Below, piece by piece: positions 11,492 through 23,529 of a DNA stretch of 64,000 nt (position 1 is the first letter of the stretch; every line of letters begins with the position of its first letter). The translations under genes and the position numbers were made by a program. The DNA is from Molossus alvarezi. Lineage: Eukaryota > Chordata > Mammalia > Chiroptera > Molossidae. The DNA lies in assembly GCA_037176705.1 (NCBI GenBank), contig CM073886.1, forward strand, positions 91,547,501-91,611,500. The letters run 5' to 3'. The notes beneath the pieces are model-generated. The model made no database searches and was not told the origin of the DNA. It worked only from the letters and a program-made list of their open reading frames with translations.

Positions 11492-12608
11492 TATATTCCT
11501 AATGACACCACCAAAAACTAATCAACAAATTCCGTAAAGTTGCAGAATACAAAATCAAAATACAAAACTTAGTTGCATTATATACACCAGTATAGGAAAA
11601 AAAGGAAGAGAAAATTTAAAAACAACCCATTTACAATAGTATCAAAAATAATATAATACTTAGTAAGTTTACCAAGGTGAAAGATCTGTCCACTGAAAAT
11701 TATAAGAAATTGATTAAAGAAATTGAAGACAAAAATAACTAGAAAAATATTTCATATTATGGTTTAGAAGAACTAATATTGTTAATATGTCTATCCTACC
11801 CAAAGTGATCTACAGATTAAATGTGATCTCTATCAAAATTCCAATGGCATTTTCACAGACATAGAATAAGCAACCCTAAAATTTGTATGGAACCACAGAA
11901 GACCCCAGATAGCTGAAGCAATCTTGAGAAAGAACAAAAATTGAGGCATCACACTCTGATTTTAAACTTTATTACAAAGCTACAGTAGTCGCACTGGTAT
12001 TAGCAATGATTTTTTTTAGATTTGACAATAAAAACAAAGACAACAATAATACTAGGAAGAAACGTGTGACTACATCAAACTAAAAAGCTGTTGCTCATCA
12101 AAGAAAATTGACAAAATAAAAAGGCAATCTATAAATTGGGAGAAAATATTGGCAAATCACACCTCTGGTAAGGGGTTAAAATCCAAACTATACAAGAAAC
12201 TTACAAAATTCAATAGAAACACAAATAACTCAACCAAAAAATGGGCAGAGGACCCAAACAGAAATTTTTCCAAAGAAGACATACAAATGCCCACAGGTAA
12301 ATGAAAAGTTGCTTGACATCACTAATTATGATGAAAATGCAAATAAAAATCATAAGATATCACCTCACACCTGTTGGTATGGCTATTATTGAAAATATGG
12401 AGGTAACAAATGCCGGTGAGGATGTGGGGAAGAGAAAACCTGTACATACTTTTGGCGGGGCTGTAAACTGTTACAGCTACTATGGAAACTAGTAAGGAGG
12501 TTCCTTAAGAAATTAATAGAACTACCATAAGATCCAGCAATCCTACTTCTGGGTATACATATCCCAAGGAAACAAAACTCATTATCTTGAAGAGATATTT
12601 GTGTTTCC

Positions 12609-12839
12609 ATGTGCATTGCAGCATTATTTACAATAGTCAAGGTATGGAAACACCCTAAGTGTCCAGTGATGGATAAATGGGTACAGAAAAGGCAAATGGA
12701 ATATTATTCAGCCTTAAAACAGAAGGAAATCTTGCCATTTGTGACAACATGGATGAACCTGGAGGGCATTCGGCCAAATAGAATAAGCCATACAGAGGAA
12801 GAAATACTGCATCCTGTCAATTATGTGTGGAACCTATAA
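12609..12839 (+). pseudogene. L1 ORF2 C-terminal remnant
   Basis: A 76-codon frame reads VWKHPKCPVMDKW, MEYYSALKQKEI and ILHPVNYVWNL, the usual L1 ORF2 C-terminus. It is part of the degraded L1 and makes no functional protein. Confidence 0.8.
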
Positions 12840-13279
12840 CAATAACAACAACAAAACCCCTAAAACAGAAACACTTCAGAGAGAGAGAGAGTAGAAAAGG
12901 AGTTGTCAGGGGCTGATGTGTGGGGTAAATAGGAAGAAGCTGTAAAAGGGTACGAGCTTTCAGTTGTAAGATGTATGAAGTCTGAGAATGTAACGTATAA
13001 TATGGTAGTTAGAGTTGAAAACCCTGTACTGTATAATTGAAATTTGCTAAGAGAATAGAACTTAAATGTTCTCACCCCTCCAAATAAAAAATAAGTAAAT
13101 ATGTGAGGTGATAGTTGTCTTAATGAACTCCATCGGGGGGAATCCTTCCACAATGAATATGTATATCAAATTGTCACACAGTACACTTTAAATATCTTAC
13201 TTTTTTGTCAAGTTAAAATAATTTTCATCATTTCAACAAAGCTGAAATAATAGAAAATAAAGAATGAGCAATTGCCATT

Positions 13280-13495
13280 AAGGTGAATGAATATGTAATT
13301 TCCATGGGGTGATGTTCGAAGACATCTGGAAATAATGGGGGCATTTTTGTTAGTTATAGTTCATGAGGGCCCCCTTTTGGTCAGGCACGCTAAATGCTCA
13401 GCAGTGTTGGGTTAGTCTCAACAGTGAAGAACTATCCTGTCCAAAAGGCCATTAGGAGTCCATTTGAAAAACCCTGTAGTAGTTAGTTACTTAGC
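13280..13495 (+). mobile_element. MER20-like hAT fragment, diverged
   Basis: Weak similarity in order to the MER20 copy at 51.8 kb: a GACATCTGGA-type motif, CACGCTAAATGCTC, CAACAGTGAAGAACTATCCT and the end TTTGAAAAACCCTG. Confidence 0.5.
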
Positions 13496-13535
13496 GATAT
13501 TAACATTTTGAAACAGAAAAGGAATTTATTTATTT

Positions 13536-13748
13536 TTTAAATCCTCACCTGAGGATACTTTTTTCCCACTTTTTCTTCAGATAGATTGGAGGAGAGAGAG
13601 AAACATTGATGTGAGAGAGACACATTGATTGGTTGCCTCAGGGTCAGGGACTGATCCGCAACCAAAATACATGCCCTTGACTGGAATCGAACCCATGACT
13701 CTTTGGTCCCCAGGCTGACACTCTAACCATTGAGCAAAACTGTCCAGA
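13536..13748 (-). mobile_element. Ves-family SINE, diverged
   Basis: The tail signature (CCTCAGGTGAGGAT on the minus strand) is at the left, and the head with TTTTGCTCAATGGTTAGAGT is at the right. It is shortened in the middle. TSD not resolved. Confidence 0.8.
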
Positions 13749-13749
13749 A

Positions 13750-14486
13750 AGAAAAAAATAATGTAAAAAGTGTTCATGAGTGGTTCAACTCATAACTAAA
13801 GCTTGTTATTAGATAAACCTACCTTGTTGGATTATGGCTCAGTCAGTGAATCATTTAAGTAGCAATATCTATATCAAACAAAACATTATTCCTATCATTT
13901 CTAAGTCTACACATAAAAATTACTGAAATAATTTGGTTAATAAAATTTATGCTATGAGTTGTATCACTTGGTAATCAGTTTTTTAAATATGTATAGTCAC
14001 TTAGGTGAATGAAAATAAATATATTTTCTAATTTTTTATTTACTAGTTATTAAATATTTTGAAGATCATCCTGATAAGATATGTTGTTCCGACAAGTCAT
14101 ACTCCATTAATTTAATGAGAACTCAATTTAGGAAAAAGCATTTTATCTGCTTGAGAGATTATTTTCCTTTTGAGAGTTAAAAAAACTAACCAACTACTGT
14201 TTCTTCAGTTTTTTCTTATCTTTTCAAAGCTCTGCCAGCTTTCCTTACAAGTCAGCACCCACCTGACAGGAAGTTATATTATCAAATCGGCTTGAAAGGC
14301 CTCATATTTGGCCACCAGTTATTTGTATAATCTCTTTTAAAAGTAAACTGGTAACCTAATTTTTGTTCTGTGTGAAACCTTAGGACATAGCACCTAAGCA
14401 ACGTAGAATAAAGTAACTTGAAAACATAAAATATATATATTAGAGTGAACTGAACATTTTAGTCATTTAAATTGTCTTTTTAACTT
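13750..14486. other. AT-rich intronic sequence with no recognised feature
   Basis: Nothing could be supported on either strand. Confidence 0.4.
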
Positions 14487-14501
14487 CTCTTTGGCATATT
14501 T

Positions 14502-14746
14502 TTTTTTATCCTCACCTGAGGACATTTTTTGCATTTATCTTCAGATAGAACGGGAGGGAGAAAGGGAGTAAGAGAGAGAAAGAAACATCGACGTGAGAGA
14601 GACACATAGACTGGTCACCACCCACACGACCCCAACCGGCGCTGGGGACAAACTGCAACCGAGGTACATGCCCTTAGCAGGAACTGAACCCAGGATTACC
14701 TGGTTCACAGGCTGATGCTCTAACTGCTGAATCAAACTAGCCAGGG
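14502..14746 (-). mobile_element. Ves SINE, long type, first of a pair
   Basis: Full structure. TSD CTCTTTGGCATATTT is at 14487-14501 and 14747-14761, both perfect. Confidence 0.93.
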
Positions 14747-14761
14747 CTCTTTGGCATATTT

Positions 14762-14908
14762 AAAAAATATTTTTATTGACATTTACAGAGAGAGGAAGGG
14801 AGGGAGAAAGAGAAACACTGATGTGAGAGTGGAACATTGATGGAATTGAACTAGCAACTTTTTGGTACATGGGACGATGCCCAACCAACTGAGCCACACT
14901 GGCCCAGG
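14762..14908 (-). mobile_element. Ves-family SINE with internal deletion, second of a pair
   Basis: The head on the minus strand reads GCCTGGGCCAGTGTGGCTCA; most of the centre is missing. It sits between the second and a third, diverged copy of the neighbour's TSD (CTCTTTTTGGAATATTTT at 14909-14926). Confidence 0.85.
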
Positions 14909-14929
14909 CTCTTTTTGGAATATTTTGAT

Positions 14930-16309
14930 AAATGATCCTTATGGCCTTCCATTTTCTCAGACCAGTAAAACGTAACAAACAAAAAACCCCCATCCCTGTG
15001 CCATATGTTACTGTATTCTCTCTCTGCTATTTTAGGAAAAGGATATTTAAATGTAGTATTAAAGAAAAAATTAATAGGAGAGAAACTAAATGTTTTCAGA
15101 TATATTTTCAGATTATACTATAAAACCTATAATTTATATATAACCTTATATTATTTTCAATCTACCTATAAAGTATTTCAGAAATACAGGACTATAGACT
15201 TTAAATGATAATTCAATAATAGAATTGTTCACAAACTAGTAGTATCTAAAATTTCTCAGCAAAACCTTGAATTACTACAATACAATTCTAGAGAAGTTAA
15301 AACATGTATGTAGAATAGGACTTCACTAATAAAAGCCATTTCACTGCCAACATAGTTGTGAAGTTTGTTTTCAATACCCTAAAGTGCTTTGGTTAGTTAT
15401 AACACAAGCCTGGTACTGCTGGTGAAGGTAAATGGTGAAAGTTTCATCTGTTCGATTGTTTGAAAGTTTTCAATTGCAAATGATAAATCTAGAAACATTA
15501 AAACATTTTTATATTATCTTACTAATTTTAGTGTGCCAATACTTAATAAAATTGTTGAAATTTGTGGTCATGCATCTCATTTAATATTCTGTTTTAAGCA
15601 ATAATAAGTAAGTCTACTTCCTGTACATGTAGAAATGTAAGATGTGGGTACAGCTTTGGTTTGGTAAATCATGGCAGCAGATCCACCACTTGGCCAAAAG
15701 GGCCTGGAATGTTCAAGCATATCTTCCGATCGTGAGCCTACTCCTCATGTCCCCAAAGGAAAGTTAGGACTGCCTCTTTCTTCTTCACCAGATACTTACC
15801 TTTTTGTGGAACTTCTTTTCCTCTCTTGAGACTACCTTGATAACCATTTCAATCCACTGGACTCATTTAATAGATTTTTTTTTTAGCAGATGATAAGACA
15901 GTCAAATAGATTTAGTGCTTTAGATGTAATACTGAAGAACTAAACACTTGTGAAAGAGGTGTTGTTCTCAGCATACTGACTAAAGTCTAGTTTGCGCAAT
16001 TATGTGCAGGTTTCTTAAAATTTGCACTGTTGTTTTCAGTTACATTTGTATTTGCTATCCAAACCCAATGGATAATTGCCATGCACTATTAAACCCTCAC
16101 AGTATGTCGAGGTTAATATTTCAGTGTAACACAAACATCATTCATCTCCTTTATTTATGACATTGTATTCCATCTGATTAATTCATCCTTCATAATCATT
16201 CAGATAGGTACTTCCTGGAGTCAGAGAGTAAAATAGAAGACCCTTCCAGAGGGTCTATACATCCAGAGTACACTATTCTATTCTGTTACTTAGTCACAAG
16301 TCCCAGCCA
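14930..16309. other. Intronic sequence with no recognised feature
   Basis: AT-rich unique-looking sequence. Short open frames at 14932-15208 lack any homology I recognise. Confidence 0.4.
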
Positions 16310-16450
16310 ATGTATCTTAGTCTTGGTACTTTGGTTGCATACTGGAATCTCCTGAGGAGCTTTAAATACTGCTAATATGTGGGACCCATCTCCAGAGACT
16401 CTCGTTTAAGTGGACTGGGATATGACCAGAGCACTGGGACTCATTCAAGG
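16310..16450 (+). repeat. MER5-like hAT fragment
   Basis: GCATACTGGAATCTCCTGAG, GAGCTTTAAATACTG, GGGACCCATCTCCAGAGACT and a final CACTGGGACT follow the order of MER5-group hAT repeats. Diverged. Confidence 0.5.
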
Positions 16451-17202
16451 TTATAAGTATGAAACAACAGAAACTAATACCCAGGACAGTTTTGCTTCAA
16501 AAAACAAAACAAAACCTTAGCTCTTCTCTTCCCTCATGAAACAAAAATTTTTTTATGGTCGAAGTTAGCCGAGGACTGGAATTTTCCAAGATGAGATTTA
16601 AAGTTCTGTTTCCTAATAATGGTCTTATTTGGTAGTTGCTCTATTTTAGGAAGCCCAACTCCTGAAATACTGGATTAAGATGATTAATGCTGATGGTTAT
16701 CTCTCTCACAAATTTTTTACCCCTTCATTAATATCATCAAACTAAATGCTCACTTGACTGAAATGAATTTGAATAGTTTACATTTTACTTTCCCTAAGGC
16801 ATAAATGATGCAAACTGTAATTTCCCTAGTAGCTGCTTATTTTGTTATTTTGAAATGTATTTAAAATGTGAAAATACATATAATCATACTCTGTAAACAA
16901 AACAAAAGCTCCTTCCATAGCTTCAGGACTTTTTCTTGAGTAAAGTAAATGTATAAGATTTATGTACATTTAATATAACAGCTTATGAACAAAGGAGGGC
17001 TTTTGGTCAGTAATATGAGTAATGTTGGGTAATTATCCAGTCTCTAACTTATATGAGAAAAGCAAATTGTTTACAATTTGTTCCTTTTTGCATCTGTTAG
17101 GTTTGACAGGTGTTATGTTTCTGGTTGGAAGTGACCAGACTTTAAAGAGAAATCCTAGTTTTTAATCATTTATATCTGAACATTTAGGAAAATTTCATTA
17201 AG
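16451..17202. other. Intronic sequence with no recognised feature
   Basis: Contains a short (AAAAC)-like tract near 16500; otherwise nothing supported. Confidence 0.4.
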
Positions 17203-17213
17203 AAATTGCTGAG

Positions 17214-17442
17214 GCCTGGCTGGTATGGCTCAGTTGGTTGGAGTGTTGTTCCATACACCAAAAGGTCATGGGTTTGATTTCTAGTAAGGGCATATGCCTA
17301 GGTTGCTGGTTCCATCCCTGGCCGGGGTGCGTGTTGGAGGCAACCAATAGATGTTTATCTCTCACATCAATATTTCTCTCCATTTCTCTAAAAATTGATG
17401 AACATGTCCTTGGGTGAGGATTAAAAAAAAACTAAAAAGAAA
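17214..17442 (+). mobile_element. Ves-family SINE, third type
   Basis: The head reads GCCTGGCTGGTATGGCTCAG followed by TTGGTTGGAGTG; the tail has CCTTGGGTGAGGATT and an A run. TSD AAATTGCTGAG is perfect at 17203-17213 and 17443-17453. Confidence 0.92.
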
Positions 17443-18155
17443 AAATTGCTGAGACTATAGATTGCATCTCTTTAATCCATCTATGATTAATAAATTTTAA
17501 ATTCATTTTATTTAATGAGTACTTTCATGTTACTTTATTTTTCTCTTGGATAAATAATGGCATTATTATGGTGCTTTCTGATAAAATTATGCATATTCTT
17601 CCTTTACTTCTCACCTGATTTATTTTATGTGTGTGTGTGTTTTAACATTTTAATTTTGTCATCTATCCTGCAGGGTAGTCAGAAAAAGTATTAGTATTTA
17701 GGAAAGCACAGTATTAAAATTGTGAGCTCAGGGCCAAGGTCAGGTGCAGCCACCCTTTCCCACCATAAGAATTTGTTTCCAGTGCTGACAAGAAGTTCTG
17801 TGGTCAATGAGTGGGTTTTACATATATGTGCATATTTATGCATTTACCTTATAAATGCAAGTGTTTTCCATGGATTAGAAGGATTAATATTGTCAAAATG
17901 TCCACACTACCAAAAGCAATCTATAGATTTAATGCAACCCCTACAAAATATCAATGGCATTTTTTTGCAACACTAGAACAAATATTCCTAAAATTTGTAT
18001 GGAACCACAAAAAATCCTGAATTGCAAAATCAATCTTGAGAAAGAAGAACAAAGTTGGAAGAATCACACTCCCTGATTTCAAACTCTATTACAAAGCTAT
18101 AGTAATCAAAACAGTATGGTACTGGCATGAAAATAGACACACAGATTGATCAATG

Positions 18156-18806
18156 TGAAAGGGGCGGGAGAGAATAATAGAACAGAACTAATCATAGTGG
18201 CGTACTAGTCATAGTTACAGGAAATGTTAATCACCCTTTGCAATGTTAATCGTGGTCGCTTTGTTCTGATTAAAGAAAAGCCCATTCTGACCTGGCTGGA
18301 AGGTGTGCACCTCGAGAGCTTACCCCAGGAATGCTGTCCATTCTCCTAATCTAAGGACAAGGGGGATACCTGACATCATGGAAAGATTAACAACCTGATT
18401 ATTGGAACACTGGACTGGAGGTTGTGACTCACAGGCGACCAGCCCCTATAGCCCCTAGCCCACATTCCTCCCCTTTGCCCAAAACCTTTTACAACCCCCA
18501 CCCCATCCCACATTCCTCCTCCTTGCCTGTAACCACTTTATCCATTTTTTTTTCCTTTTTGCCTAACTGTTCTTTTTCATGTAGTCATTCTTTCTCCATC
18601 CAATAAAAACAGCTGGCAAGTTGTGTGTGTGTGTGTGGGGGGGGGTGGTGGAGCAAAGCAGAATGTATAGAATGACCCACTGCTCTCCCATACTCCCATA
18701 CTGCCAGCAATGCTGGAATAAACACTCATATACTATTCAACTTTGTCTCTGCTTAATTGGTTCAAGTAGTGACAGGCGGCCTAGACCCATTCATTGTCTG
18801 GTTTCA
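18156..18806 (+). mobile_element. Solo LTR of a class I (gammaretrovirus-like) endogenous retrovirus
   Basis: 651 bp, with inverted ends TGAAA...TTTCA. The flanking 4 bp are AATG (18152-18155) and AAAG (18807-18810), one mismatch, and L1 sequence is continuous across the site. AATAAA signals occur at 18603 and 18719; a GT/G tract is at 18620-18650. No primer-binding site or coding region remains, so this is a solo LTR left by recombination. A 4-bp TSD is typical of class I elements. Confidence 0.85.
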
Positions 18807-19293
18807 AAAGGAACAGGATAGAGAGTTCAGATGTAAACCCACACCTATGTAGTCAATAATCAATCTATGACATGGGAGGCAAGAGTATACAATGGGGAAA
18901 TGACAATTAGATGGATACATGCAAAAAAAAAAAAAATCTGAATCACTTTCTACACCATATACAAAAATTAACTAAAAATGAATTAAAGACTTAAACATAA
19001 AACCTGAAACCATAAAAACCCTAGAAGAAAATATAGTAAACTCTTTCACATTGTTCTTAGTAATATTTTTTTGAATATGTCTCCTGGGGCAAGGGAAACA
19101 AAAGAAAAAAACAAAAACAAATGGGGCTACATCAAACTAAAAGGCTTTTGCAGTGAAGCAATCCAACAACAAAATGAAAAGACAACCTACTGAATGGGGG
19201 AAGATATTTGCAAATAGCATAATCGATAAGGGGTTAATATCCAAAATATATAAAGAACTCATACATCTTAACATCAAAACACAAACGATCCAT

Positions 19294-19395
19294 CCTGGCT
19301 GGTGTGGCTCAATTGGCTGGAGTGTCGTCCCATACACTGAAAGGTGGTGGTTTGATTCCTGGTCAGGGCACATACCCAGGTTGTGGGTTTGATCC
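19294..19395 (+). mobile_element. 3'-truncated, tailless Ves-family SINE
   Basis: It starts CCTGGCTGGTGTGGCTCAAT, contains a box-B-like GGTTTGATTCCT, and stops at about GTTTGATCC with no CT-rich centre or A-tail. The flanks share GATCCAT (19287-19293) and GATCCCCAT (19391-19399). L1 sequence resumes directly. Confidence 0.75.
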
Positions 19396-20309
19396 CCATT
19401 TGAGACGTGAATAGAGGGCCTGAATAGACATTTCTTGAAATAGGACATACAGATGGCCAACAGGCACATGAAAAGATGCTCAACATCACTAATCACTGGG
19501 GAAATGCAAATCAAAACAACAATGAGATATAACCTCACACCTGTCAGAAAGGCTATTATCAAAGTCAATAAATAAGTGTTGGTGAGGATGTGAAGAAATG
19601 AAAATCCTAGTGCTCTGTTGGTGGGATTATAAATTGGTACAGCCACTATGGAAAACAGTATGGAGGTTCCTTAAAAATTAAAAATATAATTACCATATGG
19701 CACCCAGCAATTCCACTTCTGAGTATTTATCTGAAGAAAATGAAAACTAACTGCAAAAGGTATCTGCCCCTATATTTTTTGCAGCATTTACAATAGCCAG
19801 TTTTGGAAATGACCTAAATGTCCATCAATAGATGAAGAGAACAGGAAGATATGGTATAAATATATAATGGAATATTATTCAGCATTAAAAAAGAAGGAAA
19901 TCTCGCCATTTATAACAACATAGGTGGACCTAGATTGTATTGTGCTGAATGAAGTCAGAGAAAGACAAATGCTATATTATTTCACTTATTATTGGACTCT
20001 AACGAAACAAAGCAAATGAATGAACACAACAGATTCATAGATACAGAAACCAAATTGATGGTTGCGATAAAATAGTAGGGTGAGGGGATGGGTGAAAAGG
20101 TCAAGGTAAATAAGAGGTACAAAATTCCAGTTATAAAATGAATAAGTCATGGGGGTATAATGTGCAGCACAGGCAATATAGTCAATAAAAACCTTGTACA
20201 GTGACTAGATTTATTGTGGTGATCCGCATATAAATGCAGAATCACTGTACTGTGCACATGGAACGAATATTGTGTGTCAATTTTCCTTTAATAAAAATAT
20301 TTTTATTAG

Positions 20310-21630
20310 TGTTTCCTACCAACATCCAATTTCACATGGAATTAAAAAGCAACTTCTCTATATAAGAAACAATGAAAGGGATGAAAGTGGTTTATGTGAG
20401 AGAGTGTTTGTGTATGTGCATCAGACAGAAAGGTGGGGCGGGGGTAAAGGAGAGAATAAAACTGCTAGTAATTTAATAAATAATTAAAAAATAAGTTATG
20501 AAATAGTGATATTTGAACAAAATATACAATTTGTATAATAATCCATGAGGAACAGCTGAAGAAATGTGGACTATTTTGTGTGTGGAATAAAGATTTTCAG
20601 AGAATATCAAATGTGTCTCCATATATTCAAAGAATAGTTAAGTGAAGGAAGAATAAAAGAGACTTGAACCAAGAAAAGGAAACTGTGAGGAGACAGATTT
20701 CATTCAGTATAAAAATTTGTCTGATGGAGTTGTTAAAATGGACAAGCTTACTTTTTCAGGTGGTGAGCTCCCTGTCATTTGCATGTGATAAGCAGAGTTT
20801 AGAAGTCCATCTCTGTGATTGTTGAGGCTGTTTTTGTATTGGTTGGAAAAGTGACATTATACATTATTTCTAACTCTTTAGAGTCTGTGATTTTATATTT
20901 TGGTGAAATTGCATGTATCTCTTGTTTTTAAAGTAGTTTATATAAGATAATGTAGGGTTTGTTACTGGGTTGGCTTCTGAAATAAATTTAAAACTTGTAA
21001 GTAAACCCTATGGCAAACACAGGGCCTGATTCTGTTACTGGAACATAAATAGAAAGAAAAATACACTTTGAAATTTGTAGATCCTTTCAAAAAATTATCT
21101 GTGAACAAAATAGTTTGTTTCAGAGGAAATGTAAAGGTTAATGCACTTTCTGCTGAAACGTAGCACACCACGTCTAGGGCACATTTTAAATCTCTCTGGC
21201 TTACCTCAAACTTTCTGGGAAGGCAGATTTCTGGGTTTTATTCAAACTCCTGCTGTTTGAGTATGTACTGTTTTGTTTTCTATTCTTTTCCATGTGGATA
21301 TTCCTTCATTTATACTGAGCATGTTTAAACTTGCAGAACCAATCAAACACCTTCAAGTGAAGTAATGATCAAATAAAGCAATTCCCCAGGCTTTTACAAG
21401 AAATGGATGGATTCGTCATAAATATCTCAGACGCCGGCATTTTAGCATGCATGTTTTAGTACATGGAATATTGAATTAGGATTTTTTTTTTCATTTCTTG
21501 GATGAGTATATTGAGAAAAGAATTTAACAACATGGAACTTTTTTTTTTTTGGTAAGAAGATCTTTGTGAAATCTTTTAGCTTGTTTACTTTATATTTTAC
21601 TTATATTCATATACTTATGCAATTTTTTTT
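20310..21630. other. Intronic sequence with no recognised feature
   Basis: AT-rich. No gene or repeat boundary could be supported. Confidence 0.4.
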
Positions 21631-21635
21631 TCTAG

Positions 21636-21762
21636 GGCACCAACTAACATGGCTGGATGTACGGCAGCTCGACACTGGTAGGAGAGATGCAATGCCTGGA
21701 CGTGGCAGATCTTCGGGCGAAAGCGCTGAGATGGACAGAGCCACCGGAGCGGCTGGTCCCTG
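21636..21762 (+). other. CpG-rich exon-like block of unknown origin
   Basis: 127 bp with eight CpGs in an otherwise AT-rich intron. On the plus strand it is preceded by a strong acceptor-like run (ATTTTTTTTTCTAG) and followed by a donor-like CCTG|GTAAGA. One plus frame is open through the block (HQLTWLDVRQLD, then AMPGRGRSSGESAEMDRATG) and stops just past the donor. It is antisense to RNF180. I recognise no protein or repeat. It could be an exon of an antisense transcript, a retroposed fragment (the minus strand ends in an A run) or chance. Confidence 0.35.
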
Positions 21763-22330
21763 GTAAGAGATGTGAGGTGCTTGCTCACGTTTACCTGGAC
21801 TATTTCCATTCCTTTTCACATTACCCACTTTATGTATGAGTATATAAATATGTATTTTTAAGAAGAAAATCATTAAAATATGTCTGCTTCCTCATCAACA
21901 TCTACGAGGCACTACTTGGTAGGGTGAAAGAAAGGGGTCTATCCGAGGCAAGTGAGAGCTAGCTCAATGGCTGAATGAATTCCAGAAGAGTTTATAATAT
22001 GAGCTGCATTGGCTAGAAAATCTAAAACTATATCAAAATGTGGTTTTTGTGTGTGTGTGTGGGAAGAACATTAGTTTTGTGGAGCCAACAGCATCTATGG
22101 GGATGTCTGTTCTTTCCTCTAAGACCCCCTACCCACCTCTTTCCTTCCACCAACCTTAGGACACTAAGCTGAAAAGAAGCTTTGGTAGGGAAACAACACG
22201 GCATAGAAGGATGGTATGTGGAGTAGTGAGGTATAACCATGGAATGCACAGGCACGGTTTTCAAATATGACCCCAATTCTGTATCACTTTATTTTTAATG
22301 AAGAAGACTCAATCCAATATCTAATGAAAT
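21763..22330. other. Intronic sequence with no recognised feature
   Basis: Contains a short (GT)n near 22047; otherwise nothing supported. Confidence 0.4.
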
Positions 22331-22606
22331 GCAGATAATTTCTTATGAAAAATAACTAGAAATGAAGAATAACAAAAATACTACATGTAATGTATAAGAT
22401 AACTGAGAGTAAAATATATGGCTTTAAATAATAATTTTTTAAAAAGTATAAAGATGAACATTAATGATCTAGAAAGCTACCTTAATATGGTATAAAAAGG
22501 ACAGAATAAATCCAAAGAGAAAAACAGTAAGGACTTCATGAAGAGCAGAAATTAATAAAAGACAAGAAAAAGATACAACAGAGTTAATTTCAAAAACTGG
22601 TTATTT

Positions 22607-22884
22607 CGCCCTCGTCGGTTTGGCTCAGCGGTTAGAGCGTCGGCCTGCGGTCCTGAGAGACCCGGGTTCGGTGTCCGCTAAGGGCATGTACCTCGGTTGC
22701 AGTTTGCCCCCAGCCCTGGTCGGATGTGCGGGTGGCAGCCACTCGATGTGTCCCTTTCACATCGATGTTTCTCTCTCTCTCTCTGTTCCTCTCTCCCCCC
22801 CCCCACTCTACCTGAACAAAAAATGGAAAAATGTCCCCGGGTGAGGATAAAAAATAAAAAACAAAAACAAACAAACAAACAAAA
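22607..22884 (+). mobile_element. Ves SINE, long type, well preserved
   Basis: tRNA-like head with A-box-like TGGCTCAGCGGTTAGAGCG and B-box-like GGGTTCGGTGTCC, CT-rich centre, GTCCCCGGGTGAGGATAAAA and an (AAAC)n tail. TSD AAAAACTGGTTATTT (15 bp) is at 22592-22606 and 22885-22899. Confidence 0.94.
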
Positions 22885-23350
22885 AAAAACTGGTTATTTA
22901 AAAATAGTAATACAATTGCCAAATATCTAGCAAGATCAGGTAAAAAAACAGGGCATGAGTAAATAATAATACAAAGTAGATATAACTACAAATACAGGAA
23001 AGATTAAAAGACATAAAAACATTTTTATCACAAAATTTAAAACAGAAAGAATGAACAAATTATTAGAAAAAAGATAAATTATATAAACTGACTCAAAAAG
23101 ATGTTGACAAAGCAGCATGTGAAAAAGAAAACATAGAGGTAATCTCACTAATAAACACAGATGTAAAAATCTCAAAACAAAATACTAGCAGACTAAATCT
23201 AGCAGTCACAAAAATGACCAAATTGAGTTTATCCCAGAAATACAATAGTGCTGTAACATAAGAAAACTGATTACAGTCACGAAGGAAAACTATTACGATC
23301 ATTTCAAGAAATGCTGAACAAATTTCACAAAATTAAAAATTCATTCAAGA

Positions 23351-23529
23351 GCCTGGCTGCTGTGGCTCAGTGGTTGAGCACTGACCCATGCACATGTCCA
23401 GGTTGTGGGCCTGATCTCCAGTGGAGGGGCATGCAGGAGATGGCCAATCGATGTTCTCTCTCATCAATGTTTCCATCGCTCTCTCCCTCTTCCTTCCTCT
23501 CTCTCTCTCAATCAATAAAGAAAAAAAAA
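23351..23529 (+). mobile_element. Ves SINE, short type
   Basis: Head GCCTGGCTGCTGTGGCTCAG, then GTTGAGCACTGACCCATGCA; the 3' end reads CAATCAATAAAG and an A-run. TSD TCATTCAAGA is perfect at 23341-23350 and 23530-23539. Confidence 0.94.

Larger units (their letters stand above)
8985..13205 (+). mobile_element. Old L1 (L1M-type), degraded
   Basis: The 5' part reads TTTTTCAGCAGAAACTCTGC, as in old L1 5' regions. ORF2-like sequence follows, e.g. TCCAACTATATGCTTTCTAG (9717) and TTATTTACAATAGTCAAGGT (12624). The 3' UTR runs to about 13205. All frames are broken. It holds a (GT)n tract near 11468. Confidence 0.8.
17870..20305 (+). mobile_element. L1 3' half, interrupted by an LTR and a SINE fragment
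   Basis: ORF2 sequence starts near 17870 (TCAAAATGTCCACACTACC) and continues to a 3' UTR ending near 20305. The solo LTR 18156-18806 splits it: GATCAATG on the left continues as GAACAGGATAGAGAGTTCAG on the right, normal L1 order. A tailless SINE lies at 19294-19395. Frames are broken. Confidence 0.85.

Noticed and set aside
19137..19646. 169-aa minus-strand open frame
   Set aside because: Antisense of L1 ORF2 plus a SINE fragment; not a gene.
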